A stretch of 64,000 bases of DNA from Rhizobium leguminosarum (GTDB taxonomy: Bacteria; Pseudomonadota; Alphaproteobacteria; Rhizobiales; Rhizobiaceae): positions 1,034,159-1,098,158 of the forward strand of contig NZ_CP025013.1 in NCBI RefSeq assembly GCF_002953715.1, given 5' to 3'. Position 1 is the first letter of the stretch. Each line of letters begins with the position of its first letter. This document shows positions 26,278 through 35,755 of this stretch, piece after piece. Below the pieces are notes generated by a model. That model searched no databases and had not been told where the DNA came from. It was given only the letters and a program-made list of their open reading frames with translations. The position numbers and the translations under genes are program-made.

Positions 26278-27164
26278 CATCTTCGCCTGTTGTCACCGTC
26301 TTCGGCAGCCTTCACTACGATATCGCCGTCTTCGGACCGGCCCGGCCCCGAAAGGGCGAGACAGTGACGGGGACATCCTGGCATCCGAAAAGCGGCGGCA
26401 AGGGCGGCAATCAGGCGGTTTCGGCTGCCCGCACCGGGATAGCCACCTCCATGATCGGGGCGGTTGCCGGTGATGACTTCGGGGATTTTCTTATCGCAAA
26501 TCTCGCTCGCAAAAATGTCGATCATAGATTCGTCCGGCGTGATGCATCGCAGTCAACCGGCATGAGTGTCGCGATTTTCGATGCTGAAGGCGACTATGGG
26601 GCGGTTATCGTGTCGGGAAGCAATCTGACGCTTGGCGACCACGATGTCTCGGCAGCTCGAGATCTGCTCAGCAGAACAACAATTCTCGTCCTGCAAAACG
26701 AGATTGCGGATGTCGCCAACGTTGCGGCGGCAAAGGCCGTCAAGCAGGCAGGCGGGCGCGTGCTGATCAATGCAGCCCCGGCACGTATTCTGTCGAACGA
26801 TCTGCAACACCTGATCGACATCATCGTCGTCAATGCCATCGAAGCCGAAATGCTGGCAGGCGTTCCCGTTGTTGAGACACTTGACGGCGCTCTGGAGGCA
26901 GCCAGGAAGCTTGTGAAGATTTTCCCGGAAGTGGTGGTCACCGCCGGGGGATCGGGGGTCGCCTACGCAAATCGTAGTGGAGAGGAGATCGCCGTTGCAG
27001 CTGTAAAGGTTGAGGTTGAGAGCACGCATGCAGCCGGAGACGAGTTCATCGGCGTCCTCGCTGCGGAAATCGCATCCGGGAAGACGATGAACGCCGCGCT
27101 TCAGAAGGCAAATATGGAGGCTGCACGACTGGTTAGTACACCCGAAAAGAATCGTCTGAGATGA
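26274..27164 (+). CDS. PfkB-family carbohydrate kinase with altered GAGD motif
   Basis: The 296-residue kinase resembles ribokinase. Its N-terminal signature GGKGGNQAVSAARTG and LINAAPARIL (an NPAPA-like site) are clear. The C-terminal catalytic motif, usually DTTGAGDAF, reads STHAAGDEF at residues 250-258. The catalytic Asp256 is kept, but the first Gly of the anion hole is Ala and the preceding Asp-Thr-Thr is changed. Activity could be reduced or substrate preference changed. The final part is also short (ends VSTPEKNRLR). It overlaps the RpiR gene by four bases and ends the operon. Confidence 0.85.
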   Translation: MTSSPVVTVFGSLHYDIAVFGPARPRKGETVTGTSWHPKSGGKGGNQAVSAARTGIATSMIGAVAGDDFGDFLIANLARKNVDHRFVRRDASQSTGMSVAIFDAEGDYGAVIVSGSNLTLGDHDVSAARDLLSRTTILVLQNEIADVANVAAAKAVKQAGGRVLINAAPARILSNDLQHLIDIIVVNAIEAEMLAGVPVVETLDGALEAARKLVKIFPEVVVTAGGSGVAYANRSGEEIAVAAVKVEVESTHAAGDEFIGVLAAEIASGKTMNAALQKANMEAARLVSTPEKNRLR

Positions 27165-27247
27165 AGTCCGGCAGGCGCCTTCGTTGATGGCGCAACAATC
27201 ATCGTCACAGCCTGCCGGGCCGGCATAGCGCAGGGCACGAAACCGCG

Positions 27248-27856
27248 TCACTCTGGTCTCCGAGCGTAAAACGTGTGCCACCCATCGCCGTCACCGTTCA
27301 CCCTGTATGCGTCCCATTCAAGAGCCAGACCCGCCCCCTGGATGCACAGCGCGAAATCGTCCCGGCGCCAGTAGGACATATGGTAGGCGCCGCTCGTCTC
27401 TCCGTCCCCGTCACGCATCGACACCAGGAAGACGCCTCCCGGGCGTAGCGCAGCGACGATCTTTTCGAGGACTAGGCCGGTCTGGTCACGAGGCACATGT
27501 ATGAGGACACAGAGAGCGACCACCGCGTCATAGGGGCCGCCGAGGTCGTCGGTGATGACGTTGAGGAGCTGGCCCTCCTTGCCGCGCGCCGCCTGCAGTT
27601 CCAGAAACCGTCGCGTGGCATCGGTTCGCCTTACCGAAACGCCCTGTGTCTCCAGGAAATCCGCATCCCATCCGGCCCCAGACCCGATTTCAAGGATCTG
27701 GCCGCCCTTGCCGGCGGCGGTAGCGACCTGCCGCAGAGCCGCCTCGAGGCTTGGCGAGGGAAACGGATCAACGATGCGACTATAGTCATCGGCGCAACCT
27801 TCATAAGAATCGATCGTGCGCTGGGTGTTGGCCAAGGTGGCGGAAGAGATGTGCAT
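27248..27856 (-). CDS. Class I SAM-dependent methyltransferase
   Basis: The 202-residue protein has methyltransferase motif I as QILEIGSGAGWDADFLE and motif II near VSVRRTDATRRFLELQ. A post-I acidic stretch YDAVVALCVLIHV and LRPGGVFLVSMRDGDG follow. The start at 27856 follows GGAGGTC; a longer frame to 27904 lacks a ribosome site. The substrate is unknown. It is convergent with the kinase operon and lies downstream of the large LuxR regulator on the same strand, but a 172-base gap separates them. Confidence 0.82.
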   Translation of the reverse strand: MHISSATLANTQRTIDSYEGCADDYSRIVDPFPSPSLEAALRQVATAAGKGGQILEIGSGAGWDADFLETQGVSVRRTDATRRFLELQAARGKEGQLLNVITDDLGGPYDAVVALCVLIHVPRDQTGLVLEKIVAALRPGGVFLVSMRDGDGETSGAYHMSYWRRDDFALCIQGAGLALEWDAYRVNGDGDGWHTFYARRPE

Positions 27857-28028
27857 TTGACCTCCGAATGGTTTGCATCCTGGACGCCGCTCGGGGCGTC
27901 TCAAACCATCCTCGGTCTAAGGCGGGCATAAGCACATCAGGCAACATACCTAGACAATCAAATAGGAATGCGATGCCTGTGTCGTGCGAACGACAGATAC
28001 CGGTAGGGTATAGCCAGACAAGCGAACC

Positions 28029-30908
28029 TTAGGCCGGATCGACGATCCGGAGCCGGTGCGCCATTGCGGCTGCGGCGCCGCGGCTGGGGACGGAGAGCTT
28101 GCTCAAGATGTTGGAGACATGAACGCTCGCCGTCTTCGAGGAAATGAACAGATTGACGGCGATCTGGCGATTGCTCTGTCCCGCGGCGAGAAGCCGGAGC
28201 ACCTCGAATTCCCGATCCGTCAGGCCGAGGGGTGCCTTCGGCATGCCACCCTCCTTCCCGTCTCGTAGATCGATTCGGGCCTTTTCGGCGAGGGTCTCGA
28301 TCTGATTGGCCAGGAGGGGAGCGCCGATCGAATGGGCAAGGTCCGCGCCTCGCCGGAAATGGCCCGCACCCTTTGCGCGCTTGCCGGCATTCACTGCAGC
28401 ACCACCGGCCTGCATAAGGGCATATGCCTGCCGAAAGGGCTGGCTCAAATCAGCCCAGCTTTGGGCAACCGATTCCCACGCATCGAGGTCGGAACCCGTC
28501 GAGCGCAACATCTCGGCCAAGATGCCCAGCCTCTCGGCTTCCTCCACCACATTGCGGCACGGGGATCGAGCAGCAAGGTCAGCGAACTGCCGGGCGACAT
28601 CTTTCCGGTTCGTATCAACGGCAACACGCATCGCCGAGGCCAGGAGCGGCCAAGAGACGCCTCCTTGCTTCTCGAAATGGGTCAAGGCGGATCTTACCAG
28701 GATCGCAGACTGATCCATGTCACCCGCCAACGCGCGGCTTTCGATGTCAAATCTCAGAAGATCGACCGCCACGCGGCTCGCAACCTGCGGGCCTGGTGGC
28801 AGACTGCGCAAGGACCTTGCCGCCACGGCAATTTGATCCGAATTCCCCAATACCAAAGCGATTTCCGCCTGGCATTCCAAAACGTGAACGAGCCCCAGCG
28901 GCAGCGGATCCAATGCCGCCATCCGCTCGCACGTCTCAATGGCTTCGGAAACGCGGCCCAGGGCGAGGAGGGCGCGGCACAAAGGCGAACCGACTATCGC
29001 CCCGATATAGCGCGCCTGGCCGAACTCGACTGTCCGCGCAAAGATCGCCGGTCCGACTTCAATGACCTGCACGTATTTTCCTGTCTCAAACAGGGCTTGA
29101 AGCAATGCCGCGCCCGCCAGCACCTCGACCCTCCCGATGGAGGCCTGCCTCGCGCGGGCAACGACGCTCCAAAGAGCATCGATGTGGTAACTGCCCGATG
29201 CCATGTCCAAAGACTTCGCGACGATCAGTGCCTCTATGCGGTACTCCTCATCATCGAGCCTTTCAGACAGATCCTTCAGTTCGTCGCCCAGGCGCCTGGC
29301 GCGATCGAACTCTCCCCTCAATATCAGCGCGCGGGAAAACTGGCCCAGTCCGTCCGCGCGTAGCCTTGTGGACTCGGGCGCATGATCAAGCGCGCGCTCA
29401 AGGTCGGCTATCTCGCCTGGGATAAGTGCGTGTTGACGCATCACCGCGCGCTGCAGAAGAAGCGCTGCCAGTTGCTCGTTGTCGCGATCGACATCCACTT
29501 CGGCGAGTGCGCGTTCGACAAAGGCCAGCCCCTGTTCCGCCTCCGCCGCCCAGCAGGCGGCATCGGCAGCGAGTTCCAACACCCTGCAGTGATCCGCGCC
29601 GATCACTTCAATCGCATCATCGACCTCGGGCCACACTGCCAGCACGAGCTTCAGCATCTCCATCTGGTCTGCATAGGCGAAAGTGGCAGCGGCCTCAGTG
29701 GCGGATTGCCAGGCCCATCGCAGGCAATTTTCGGCTTGGCCGGCGCCGCGCCAGTGGCGCGCGAGCGCAACGGAATGCCAAACCCGGTAGCTTGGAACCG
29801 GTCCGCGTTCGAGCACCTCGGCATAGGCGCGATGGATGGCCACCTTTTCGGCGGCGATCATGTCAGCCCGCACCGCTTCCTGAATGAGTGTATGGCGGAA
29901 AGCATATCCATCATCATCAGGCACCAGGATCCCAGCCAAAATCGCGGGATGCAGCAATTCTGCCAATTCAAGGTCCGCGTTGTTCGCGACGCTGCGAAGA
30001 AGCGCATGGGTAATATGCGGGCCGCCCAGCGCCATCCCCTTCAACAGCTTGGCCGTCGGCGCCGGCATGTCCCTGACAGATCTCAGCAGGTAGTCATTGA
30101 GCGAACCAGGAAAATCTTTGCGCAAGCTTCCGCCGGCATCGATGAGTGCCTCCGTGAAAAGCGGGATTCCGCAGCACCGCGTATGGACCTCATTGATCAT
30201 CGCAGGTGTTGGCGGGCGTCCCAGGAGCCCCTCGAGTTGCACGGCAACCTCCGCGCGCTGAAGGCGGGGAAGCGTCAACACCTCGGCGCCCTCGGAAAGT
30301 GAGAGGTCCGCGATGGTCGTCCGCAGGGCGTTGGCGGCGCTGGTCTCCTCGGGTCGATAGGTGACGACCAGCATGATCCGGATTTTCTTCAGCCGTGTCG
30401 CGAGGAAGCGAAGCAGATCGCAAGTGGCCTGGTCGGCCCAGTGAATGTCCTCGATGACCACGACGAGCGGCATCTCCCGTGCCAGCTCCTCGAACAACTT
30501 TCGCAGCACCTCGAACAGCCGCGCTCTTGCGATGCCAGCATCGAACCTTTGAGAGGTCTCGCCGAATTCCGGAAGAAGCCAGGCCAGTTCGCGCGCACCC
30601 TCGGCGCCGACAAGCGACCTGGCCGCCGGCCCACCGCGAAGCTGAACAAGCTCATGCAGCACTGCCGTTACAGGTGCATATGGCAATGCAGATTCCCGCT
30701 GCTCAATGCACCCGCCTTTCAGAATCAGGGCACGGCCGGACAATCGGCTGGCAAACTCTTCAACCAGCCGGGTTTTGCCGCCGCCTGCTTCTGCCCCGAG
30801 AAGAAAGGAACGTTGCCGCCCGCCAGAAACATCTCGGAAAGCGGATTCCATCGAATCGAGTTCTACTGCACGGCCTGAAAACCGAGACCTTCTGAGGAAT
30901 GTCGACAC
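28029..30908 (-). CDS. Large AAA-ATPase LuxR-type transcriptional regulator
   Basis: This 959-residue protein starts at a GTG. An N-terminal AAA/STAND ATPase carries Walker A GAEAGGGKTRL near residue 40 and Walker B PLVVVIEDIHWAD near residue 145. A long helical TPR-like middle follows. The last 65 residues are a LuxR helix-turn-helix: LTDREFEVLRLLAAGQSNRQ, then ISSKTASVHVSNILSKL. The architecture is that of MalT/LAL regulators, which bind ATP and an inducer before activating transcription. It is divergent from the alpha/beta hydrolase gene at 31229, a possible target. The inducer cannot be inferred. Confidence 0.9.
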   Translation of the reverse strand: MSTFLRRSRFSGRAVELDSMESAFRDVSGGRQRSFLLGAEAGGGKTRLVEEFASRLSGRALILKGGCIEQRESALPYAPVTAVLHELVQLRGGPAARSLVGAEGARELAWLLPEFGETSQRFDAGIARARLFEVLRKLFEELAREMPLVVVIEDIHWADQATCDLLRFLATRLKKIRIMLVVTYRPEETSAANALRTTIADLSLSEGAEVLTLPRLQRAEVAVQLEGLLGRPPTPAMINEVHTRCCGIPLFTEALIDAGGSLRKDFPGSLNDYLLRSVRDMPAPTAKLLKGMALGGPHITHALLRSVANNADLELAELLHPAILAGILVPDDDGYAFRHTLIQEAVRADMIAAEKVAIHRAYAEVLERGPVPSYRVWHSVALARHWRGAGQAENCLRWAWQSATEAAATFAYADQMEMLKLVLAVWPEVDDAIEVIGADHCRVLELAADAACWAAEAEQGLAFVERALAEVDVDRDNEQLAALLLQRAVMRQHALIPGEIADLERALDHAPESTRLRADGLGQFSRALILRGEFDRARRLGDELKDLSERLDDEEYRIEALIVAKSLDMASGSYHIDALWSVVARARQASIGRVEVLAGAALLQALFETGKYVQVIEVGPAIFARTVEFGQARYIGAIVGSPLCRALLALGRVSEAIETCERMAALDPLPLGLVHVLECQAEIALVLGNSDQIAVAARSLRSLPPGPQVASRVAVDLLRFDIESRALAGDMDQSAILVRSALTHFEKQGGVSWPLLASAMRVAVDTNRKDVARQFADLAARSPCRNVVEEAERLGILAEMLRSTGSDLDAWESVAQSWADLSQPFRQAYALMQAGGAAVNAGKRAKGAGHFRRGADLAHSIGAPLLANQIETLAEKARIDLRDGKEGGMPKAPLGLTDREFEVLRLLAAGQSNRQIAVNLFISSKTASVHVSNILSKLSVPSRGAAAAMAHRLRIVDPA

Positions 30909-31228
30909 AAGATGCTCCGATACCTGAAGTTCGAGATTAGCAGAGATGAAGACATAGTCATCCCGACGTAGCAGAGTGGCGATGTGGAGATTCCAAGGAC
31001 CGGCGATGTTCAGTCCCCGGAACCCTGACCTGGATCTGACTAGATCACCTTATGCTGCCAAAATGGTTTTTGGGGCCTGCAATACTCAAAATGCCCGATG
31101 CGGCACCACCCACCTTAGCCACAGGATGGGGAATATGCGGACGTCAAGTGACGTTCGCGTGGAAGCCTGCAGATACGAAGACCTACGATTTTCGCTGCTT
31201 CACCCAATCCAATAAAGGATGTCCCCAA
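30909..31228. other. Divergent intergenic region between LAL regulator and hydrolase
   Basis: The 320 bases contain the start regions of both divergent genes. Short frames here lack ribosome sites. The middle has AT-richer stretches suitable for promoters (for example AAAATGGTTTTTGGGG near 31059-31074), but no operator could be defined. Confidence 0.4.
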
Positions 31229-32074
31229 GTGACTGAACGTATGATCAAGTTTGATGACGTCGAGATTGCCACTCAGGCTTTCGGCAATCCGGCGCATGAG
31301 CCGATCCTGCTTATCATGGGCGCCATGGCTTCCATGTTGTGGTGGCCGGACGACTTCTGCCGAAAACTTGCTGATCACGAGTTTTATGTCATCCGCTACG
31401 ACAATCGAGACACCGGCCACTCGACGATCTACCCGCCGGGCGAACCACCCTATGCAATGGACGACATGGCTGAGGACGCCATCAGGGTACTCGATGGCTA
31501 CGGCATCGACGGCGCCAATCTGATCGGAATGTCGTTGGGTGGCACGATCGCCCAGATCGCCACTCTCTTAAATCCGAAGCGCGTCAAGACACTAACGCTG
31601 ATCTCCACCACGCCGGTGGGCATTGATACCAGTGCTCTGCCCCATACGACCGACGCCTACATGGAGCACGCAGCGACGGGTGAGAACGTCGATTGGACAG
31701 ACAATGCCCAAGTGATCGAATTCCTCTTCAAGGATACCCAGATGATCGCCGGTTCGGCGCACCCTTACGACGAACGGCAGGCGCGCGCCTTCGTTGAACG
31801 TGACGTCAAACGAGCCAAAAACTTCGTCAGCGCCACCAATCATTTCATGCTGAAGGGCGGTCAGGCGTTAAGGGACAAACTGGCTGAACTTGCCGCGCCT
31901 CTCCTTGTCATACACGGAACGGCTGATCCGATTTACCCCGTTGAGCACGGTGAATTGCTGGCGCGCACCGTCAAGGGAGCAAAGCTCATTCGGCTCGAGG
32001 GCGGTGGTCACGAAATTCATCTCCAGGATTGGCAAGAGATCATTTCTGCGATCGACACGCATTGCGGTCGGTAG
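31229..32074 (+). CDS. Alpha/beta-fold hydrolase
   Basis: The 281-residue protein has the alpha/beta hydrolase catalytic triad: nucleophile Ser in GMSLGG, Asp in IHGTADPIYP, and His in GGGHEIH near the C-terminus. The oxyanion-loop region reads LLIMGAMASMLWWPDDFC, followed by YDNRDTGHST, as in many DhaA/EstC-like esterases. A longer frame begins at 31052, but AAGGAT nine bases before a GTG at 31229 gives the best start; an ATG at 31241 is the alternative. No signal peptide is present, so it is cytoplasmic. The substrate is unknown. Confidence 0.82.
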   Translation: MTERMIKFDDVEIATQAFGNPAHEPILLIMGAMASMLWWPDDFCRKLADHEFYVIRYDNRDTGHSTIYPPGEPPYAMDDMAEDAIRVLDGYGIDGANLIGMSLGGTIAQIATLLNPKRVKTLTLISTTPVGIDTSALPHTTDAYMEHAATGENVDWTDNAQVIEFLFKDTQMIAGSAHPYDERQARAFVERDVKRAKNFVSATNHFMLKGGQALRDKLAELAAPLLVIHGTADPIYPVEHGELLARTVKGAKLIRLEGGGHEIHLQDWQEIISAIDTHCGR

Positions 32075-32117
32075 CTTAATGGCATCAGGAAGCAGGCAGG
32101 GCCGTACCGACCAACAG

Positions 32118-32861
32118 CTACGCCCTCCCGTACATCCGGCTCGCGCGCAACAGGCGTTGCGAGTAGGGGTGTTCGACCGCACCTCTTCGGAGAGCGCCGA
32201 CATCGACTTGTTCGACGATCTCGCCCGCTTCCATGATGGCGACGCGGCTGCACATGTGCGAGACGACGGCGAGGTCATGGCTGACAAGCAGATAGGTCAG
32301 ACCGCGATTGACGCGCAGATCCTGGAGGAGATTGAGGATTTCGGCCTGAACCGACACGTCGAGCGCCGATGTCGGTTCGTCGAGAAGCAGTACATCCGGA
32401 TCCAGCATCAGCGCGCGGGCGATGGCTACGCGCTGGCGCTGGCCGCCGGAGAGCTGGTGCGGAAATCTGTAGCTCAGCGCCGGATCGAGGCCGACCGATC
32501 TCAGGACGGCGTTGACGTCGACGGAATTCGTATCGAGGCCCTGGTTGCGCAGCGGTTCTTTCAGCTGCGAGCGGATGGTCTTGCGGGGATGCAGGGATCC
32601 GTAGGGGTCCTGGAACACCATCTGCACCCGGCGGAAGAATGGCCGACTGCGCCGTTGATTCAACGGCTCGCCGTGGAGCTCGATCCGGCCGTCATAGTTG
32701 GCGTTGAGGCCGGAAAGCGCCCTCAAGACAGTGGACTTCCCGCAGCCGGACTCGCCGACCAGACCGAAAGCAGTTCCCTTTTCGATGGCGAAGCTTACGT
32801 CTCGAACGACAGGCCGCTGCCCGGGTCCGAAACGGACCGTAAGATTGTCGATTTTGATCAC
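32118..32861 (-). CDS. Peptide/oligosaccharide-class ABC transporter ATPase (DppF type)
   Basis: The 247-residue protein has Walker A GESGCGKSTVLRAL, signature LSGGQRQRVAIARAL, Walker B VLLLDEPTSALD and H-loop VSHDLAVV. It is the last gene of a nine-gene minus-strand run starting at the GntR regulator. It overlaps its partner ATPase by four bases. DppF-type proteins normally pair with a DppD-type ATPase, as here. Confidence 0.92.
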   Translation of the reverse strand: MIKIDNLTVRFGPGQRPVVRDVSFAIEKGTAFGLVGESGCGKSTVLRALSGLNANYDGRIELHGEPLNQRRSRPFFRRVQMVFQDPYGSLHPRKTIRSQLKEPLRNQGLDTNSVDVNAVLRSVGLDPALSYRFPHQLSGGQRQRVAIARALMLDPDVLLLDEPTSALDVSVQAEILNLLQDLRVNRGLTYLLVSHDLAVVSHMCSRVAIMEAGEIVEQVDVGALRRGAVEHPYSQRLLRASRMYGRA

Positions 32862-33715
32862 CGCGGCGGCTCCAATGCGAATTCTTCAAGCCAGGCCGGA
32901 TCTCGTTTCAGGATCGGCAGCCGGGCAGGGGGATCTTCGATCGTCGGCAGGGATGCCAGCAATCCTTGCGTATAAGGATGTCGGGCCTTGTCGAGATCGC
33001 GCGCTTCGAGCACTTCCACGACCCGGCCCGCATACATGATGAGGACGCGATCGCAGAAATTCCGGATGAGATTGAGGTCGTGGCTGATGAAGATCAGCCC
33101 GAGATTGCGGCGCAAGACCAGTTCGTCGAGCAGGGCCAGGATCTCGAGCCTCACCGTCACGTCGAGCGCTGACGTCGGTTCGTCGGCGATCAACACTTCG
33201 GGTTCGGCAATCAACATCATGGCGATCATCGCCCGCTGACCCATCCCGCCCGAGATTTCGTGCGGATAAAGGCGGGCCACACGCTCCGGATCGCGGATCT
33301 GAACGGCCTCGAGCATATCGAGCGCCTGCTGCCAGGTCTTCTTGGCGCTCGTCCTCGGATGATGGAAGCGGTAGGTCTCGGCGATCTGTTCGCCGATCCG
33401 CATGACGGGATTGAGCGAATATTTCGGATCCTGCAGGATCAGGCCGATCCGCCGTCCCCTGATCGTCATCATCGTTTTTTCGGTCGCCTTGAGCAGATCG
33501 ACGTCGCGAAAGCGCATCCGCTCGGCATTGACGATCGCGGTCGGCGGCAGCAGCTTCATGATCGCGCGGCCGACGGTCGACTTTCCCGATCCGGATTCAC
33601 CGACGATCCCGAGTTTTTCCTGTCCAAGCGAAAAGCTGACGCCGCGTACGGCCCGCACCTGTCCGCCGCCAAAGGCGATTTCGAGGTTCTGAATATCGAT
33701 CAAGGGCTCTGTCAT
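32858..33715 (-). CDS. Peptide/oligosaccharide-class ABC transporter ATPase (DppD type)
   Basis: The 285-residue protein has Walker A GESGSGKSTVGRAI, signature ISGGMGQRAMIAMML, Walker B VLIADEPTSALD and H-loop ISHDLNLI. The C-terminal oligopeptide/dipeptide extension is present (YTQGLLASLPTIEDPPARLP). It overlaps both the upstream permease and the downstream ATPase by four bases, indicating coupled translation. Confidence 0.92.
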   Translation of the reverse strand: MTEPLIDIQNLEIAFGGGQVRAVRGVSFSLGQEKLGIVGESGSGKSTVGRAIMKLLPPTAIVNAERMRFRDVDLLKATEKTMMTIRGRRIGLILQDPKYSLNPVMRIGEQIAETYRFHHPRTSAKKTWQQALDMLEAVQIRDPERVARLYPHEISGGMGQRAMIAMMLIAEPEVLIADEPTSALDVTVRLEILALLDELVLRRNLGLIFISHDLNLIRNFCDRVLIMYAGRVVEVLEARDLDKARHPYTQGLLASLPTIEDPPARLPILKRDPAWLEEFALEPPR

Positions 33716-34647
33716 TCTGAACCTCGGGGATCGAGAACATCGCGAAGCGCATCGCCGACGAGGTTGAAGGCGAGGCTGACGAGCGCAATGGCAATGCCAG
33801 GTGCTGCGATGACCCAGGGGCTGTCGAGCATGAATTCACGTCCGCTGGCGGCCATCGAACCCCATTCCGGCCATGGCGGCTGCGCGCCGAGGCCGAGGAA
33901 GCCGAGACCGGCGGCAGTGATGATGATTCCGGCCATGTTAAGGGTGACGCGGACGATCACCGAGGGAATGCACATCGGCAGGATGTGACGAGTGATGATC
34001 GCAATTGATGTCGCGCCCTGCAGGCGTACGGCGGCGATGTAATCCGCCTTGCGAAGGCTGAGCGTCTCGGCCCGCGCGAGGCGCGCGATCGGCGGCCAGG
34101 CCGTCAGCGAAATCGCGATGATCGCATTGGTGATGCCGGGACCGAGCGCTGCGGCAAAACCCAACGCCAGCACCAGCCCGGGAAAGGAAAGGAAAATATC
34201 GGTGACGCGCATCAGGATTTCATCGACGATGCCGCCGAAATAGCCTGAGACAGTGCCGATCAGCAGGCCGAGCGGCGCGACGATGACCGTGACGAGCATG
34301 ATGATGTAGAGCGTGGTGCGGGCGCCATAGATCACCCGGGAAAAGACGTCGCGGCCAAAATTATCGGTGCCGAGCCAATGGCTCGCGGACGGCGGAGCAA
34401 GCCGCCCGGCCATGTCCTGAACGATAGGGTCATAGCTCGTCAGCAGGGGGGCGGCCAGCGCCACGACGATCAGCACGACGATGATGGCTAGTCCCGCCAG
34501 CCCAAGCGGATGCAGGCTGAATTTCCGCCAGCCCTGATGAATTTGCTGCGCCGATGACTGGAACCAGCCTCGAGGCTCCGGCGTGAGCAGCCAGTTGCGG
34601 AGGCCGCCAGTGTTAACGCTGTCTGCATGCTCAGAGGAGATCGTCAT
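33712..34647 (-). CDS. Family-5-associated ABC transporter permease (DppC type)
   Basis: The 311-residue membrane protein has the DppC N-terminal helix, a GTDNFGRDVFSRVIYGARTTL segment, and six helices. The EAA-type loop is LRKADYIAAVRLQGATSIAII. The start is the ATG at 34647, five bases after the preceding permease stop; the longer TTG frame from 34671 would overlap that gene. It pairs with the DppB-type permease. Confidence 0.9.
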   Translation of the reverse strand: MTISSEHADSVNTGGLRNWLLTPEPRGWFQSSAQQIHQGWRKFSLHPLGLAGLAIIVVLIVVALAAPLLTSYDPIVQDMAGRLAPPSASHWLGTDNFGRDVFSRVIYGARTTLYIIMLVTVIVAPLGLLIGTVSGYFGGIVDEILMRVTDIFLSFPGLVLALGFAAALGPGITNAIIAISLTAWPPIARLARAETLSLRKADYIAAVRLQGATSIAIITRHILPMCIPSVIVRVTLNMAGIIITAAGLGFLGLGAQPPWPEWGSMAASGREFMLDSPWVIAAPGIAIALVSLAFNLVGDALRDVLDPRGSE

Positions 34648-34651
34648 GGCG

Positions 34652-35749
34652 TCACCGTGTCCTCGGATCAAGAATGCGATAAAGGAAGTCCGACAGGATG
34701 TTGATCGTCAGGAAGACGGCGCCGATCGTCAGGACCGAACCCATGACCACGTTCATGTCGTTCATCTGCAGCCCCCGGGTCAGGTACTGGCCGAGCCCCG
34801 GCCACCCGAAGACGGTCTCGATCAGCACCGCCCCTTCGAGCAGCCCGCCGAAGGTCAGCGCCATGATCGTCAAAAGCTGCACCCGGATGTTCTTGAATGC
34901 ATGGCGCCACACCACTTTGCGGGTGCCAAGCCCCTTTGCCCGCGCCGTGATGATGTATTCCTGGCTCAGTTGCTCCAGCATGAAGCTTCGCGACATGCGG
35001 CTGATATAGGCGACGGAATAATAGCCGAGGATGGTCGCCGGCAGGATAATGTGGCCGAGCGCGTTGTGGAACACGTCCCACTGGCCCTGAATCGCCGCGT
35101 CGATCAGGAGAAAGCCTGTCATCGGCGTGACGAGGCCTTCATAGAAGACATCGATCCGGCCCGAGGCGCCGACGAGCTTCAGCTTCGCATAAAAGACGAA
35201 GAGCGCCATCAGCCCGGTCCAGAAGATCGGGATGGAATGGCCGGCAAGGGCGACGATGCGGGCGATGTGATCGATGATCGTTCCGCGCCTGACGGCAGCC
35301 GTGATCCCCAGGGGAACGCCGATAATCGCTCCGATGATCATGGCGATGACCGCTAACTCGATGGTGGCGGGAAAAATCGTCAGGAGATCGGTGAGGATCG
35401 GCTGGCCCGTCGTCGCCGATGTGCCGAGATCGCCTGTCGCGATCTTTCCGACATAGGCGAGGAACTGCATCCAGACAGGTTGCCCGAGCCCCAGCTCATT
35501 ATAGACCCGATCATAAACCTCCTTGCTGACCTCCGCCCCGGTGATGGCAAGCACCGGGTCGGCAGGCAGCAGGCGACCCATCGAGAAGGTCAGGAAGAGC
35601 AGGCCGAGCAGCGTCGTCACGACCGCGACGGCGCGCCCTGCCAAGCGCCGCAACAGGCTCATGAGAGGGTGCGGGGCCGCATCGGCGAACCCGCCCTCCG
35701 TGGAACGACGGCTGCTTTCCCGCTTCGCTGTCAGATCGGCGCTCGCCAC
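34652..35749 (-). CDS. Family-5-associated ABC transporter permease (DppB type)
   Basis: The 365-residue membrane protein contains the DppB N-terminal segment with FSMGRLLPADPVLAI and the loop YIITARAKGLGTRKVVWRHA. It ends with the usual LSDFLYRILDPRTR. The first 30 or so residues before the first helix are longer than usual. The start is a GTG seven bases after the binding-protein stop, served by an AAGGAG at the end of that gene. Confidence 0.9.
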   Translation of the reverse strand: MASADLTAKRESSRRSTEGGFADAAPHPLMSLLRRLAGRAVAVVTTLLGLLFLTFSMGRLLPADPVLAITGAEVSKEVYDRVYNELGLGQPVWMQFLAYVGKIATGDLGTSATTGQPILTDLLTIFPATIELAVIAMIIGAIIGVPLGITAAVRRGTIIDHIARIVALAGHSIPIFWTGLMALFVFYAKLKLVGASGRIDVFYEGLVTPMTGFLLIDAAIQGQWDVFHNALGHIILPATILGYYSVAYISRMSRSFMLEQLSQEYIITARAKGLGTRKVVWRHAFKNIRVQLLTIMALTFGGLLEGAVLIETVFGWPGLGQYLTRGLQMNDMNVVMGSVLTIGAVFLTINILSDFLYRILDPRTR

Positions 35750-35755
35750 GGCGTT

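Noticed and set aside
28332..29363. 343-codon plus-strand frame
   Set aside because: It is antisense to the middle of the LAL regulator, without a ribosome site or recognisable domain.
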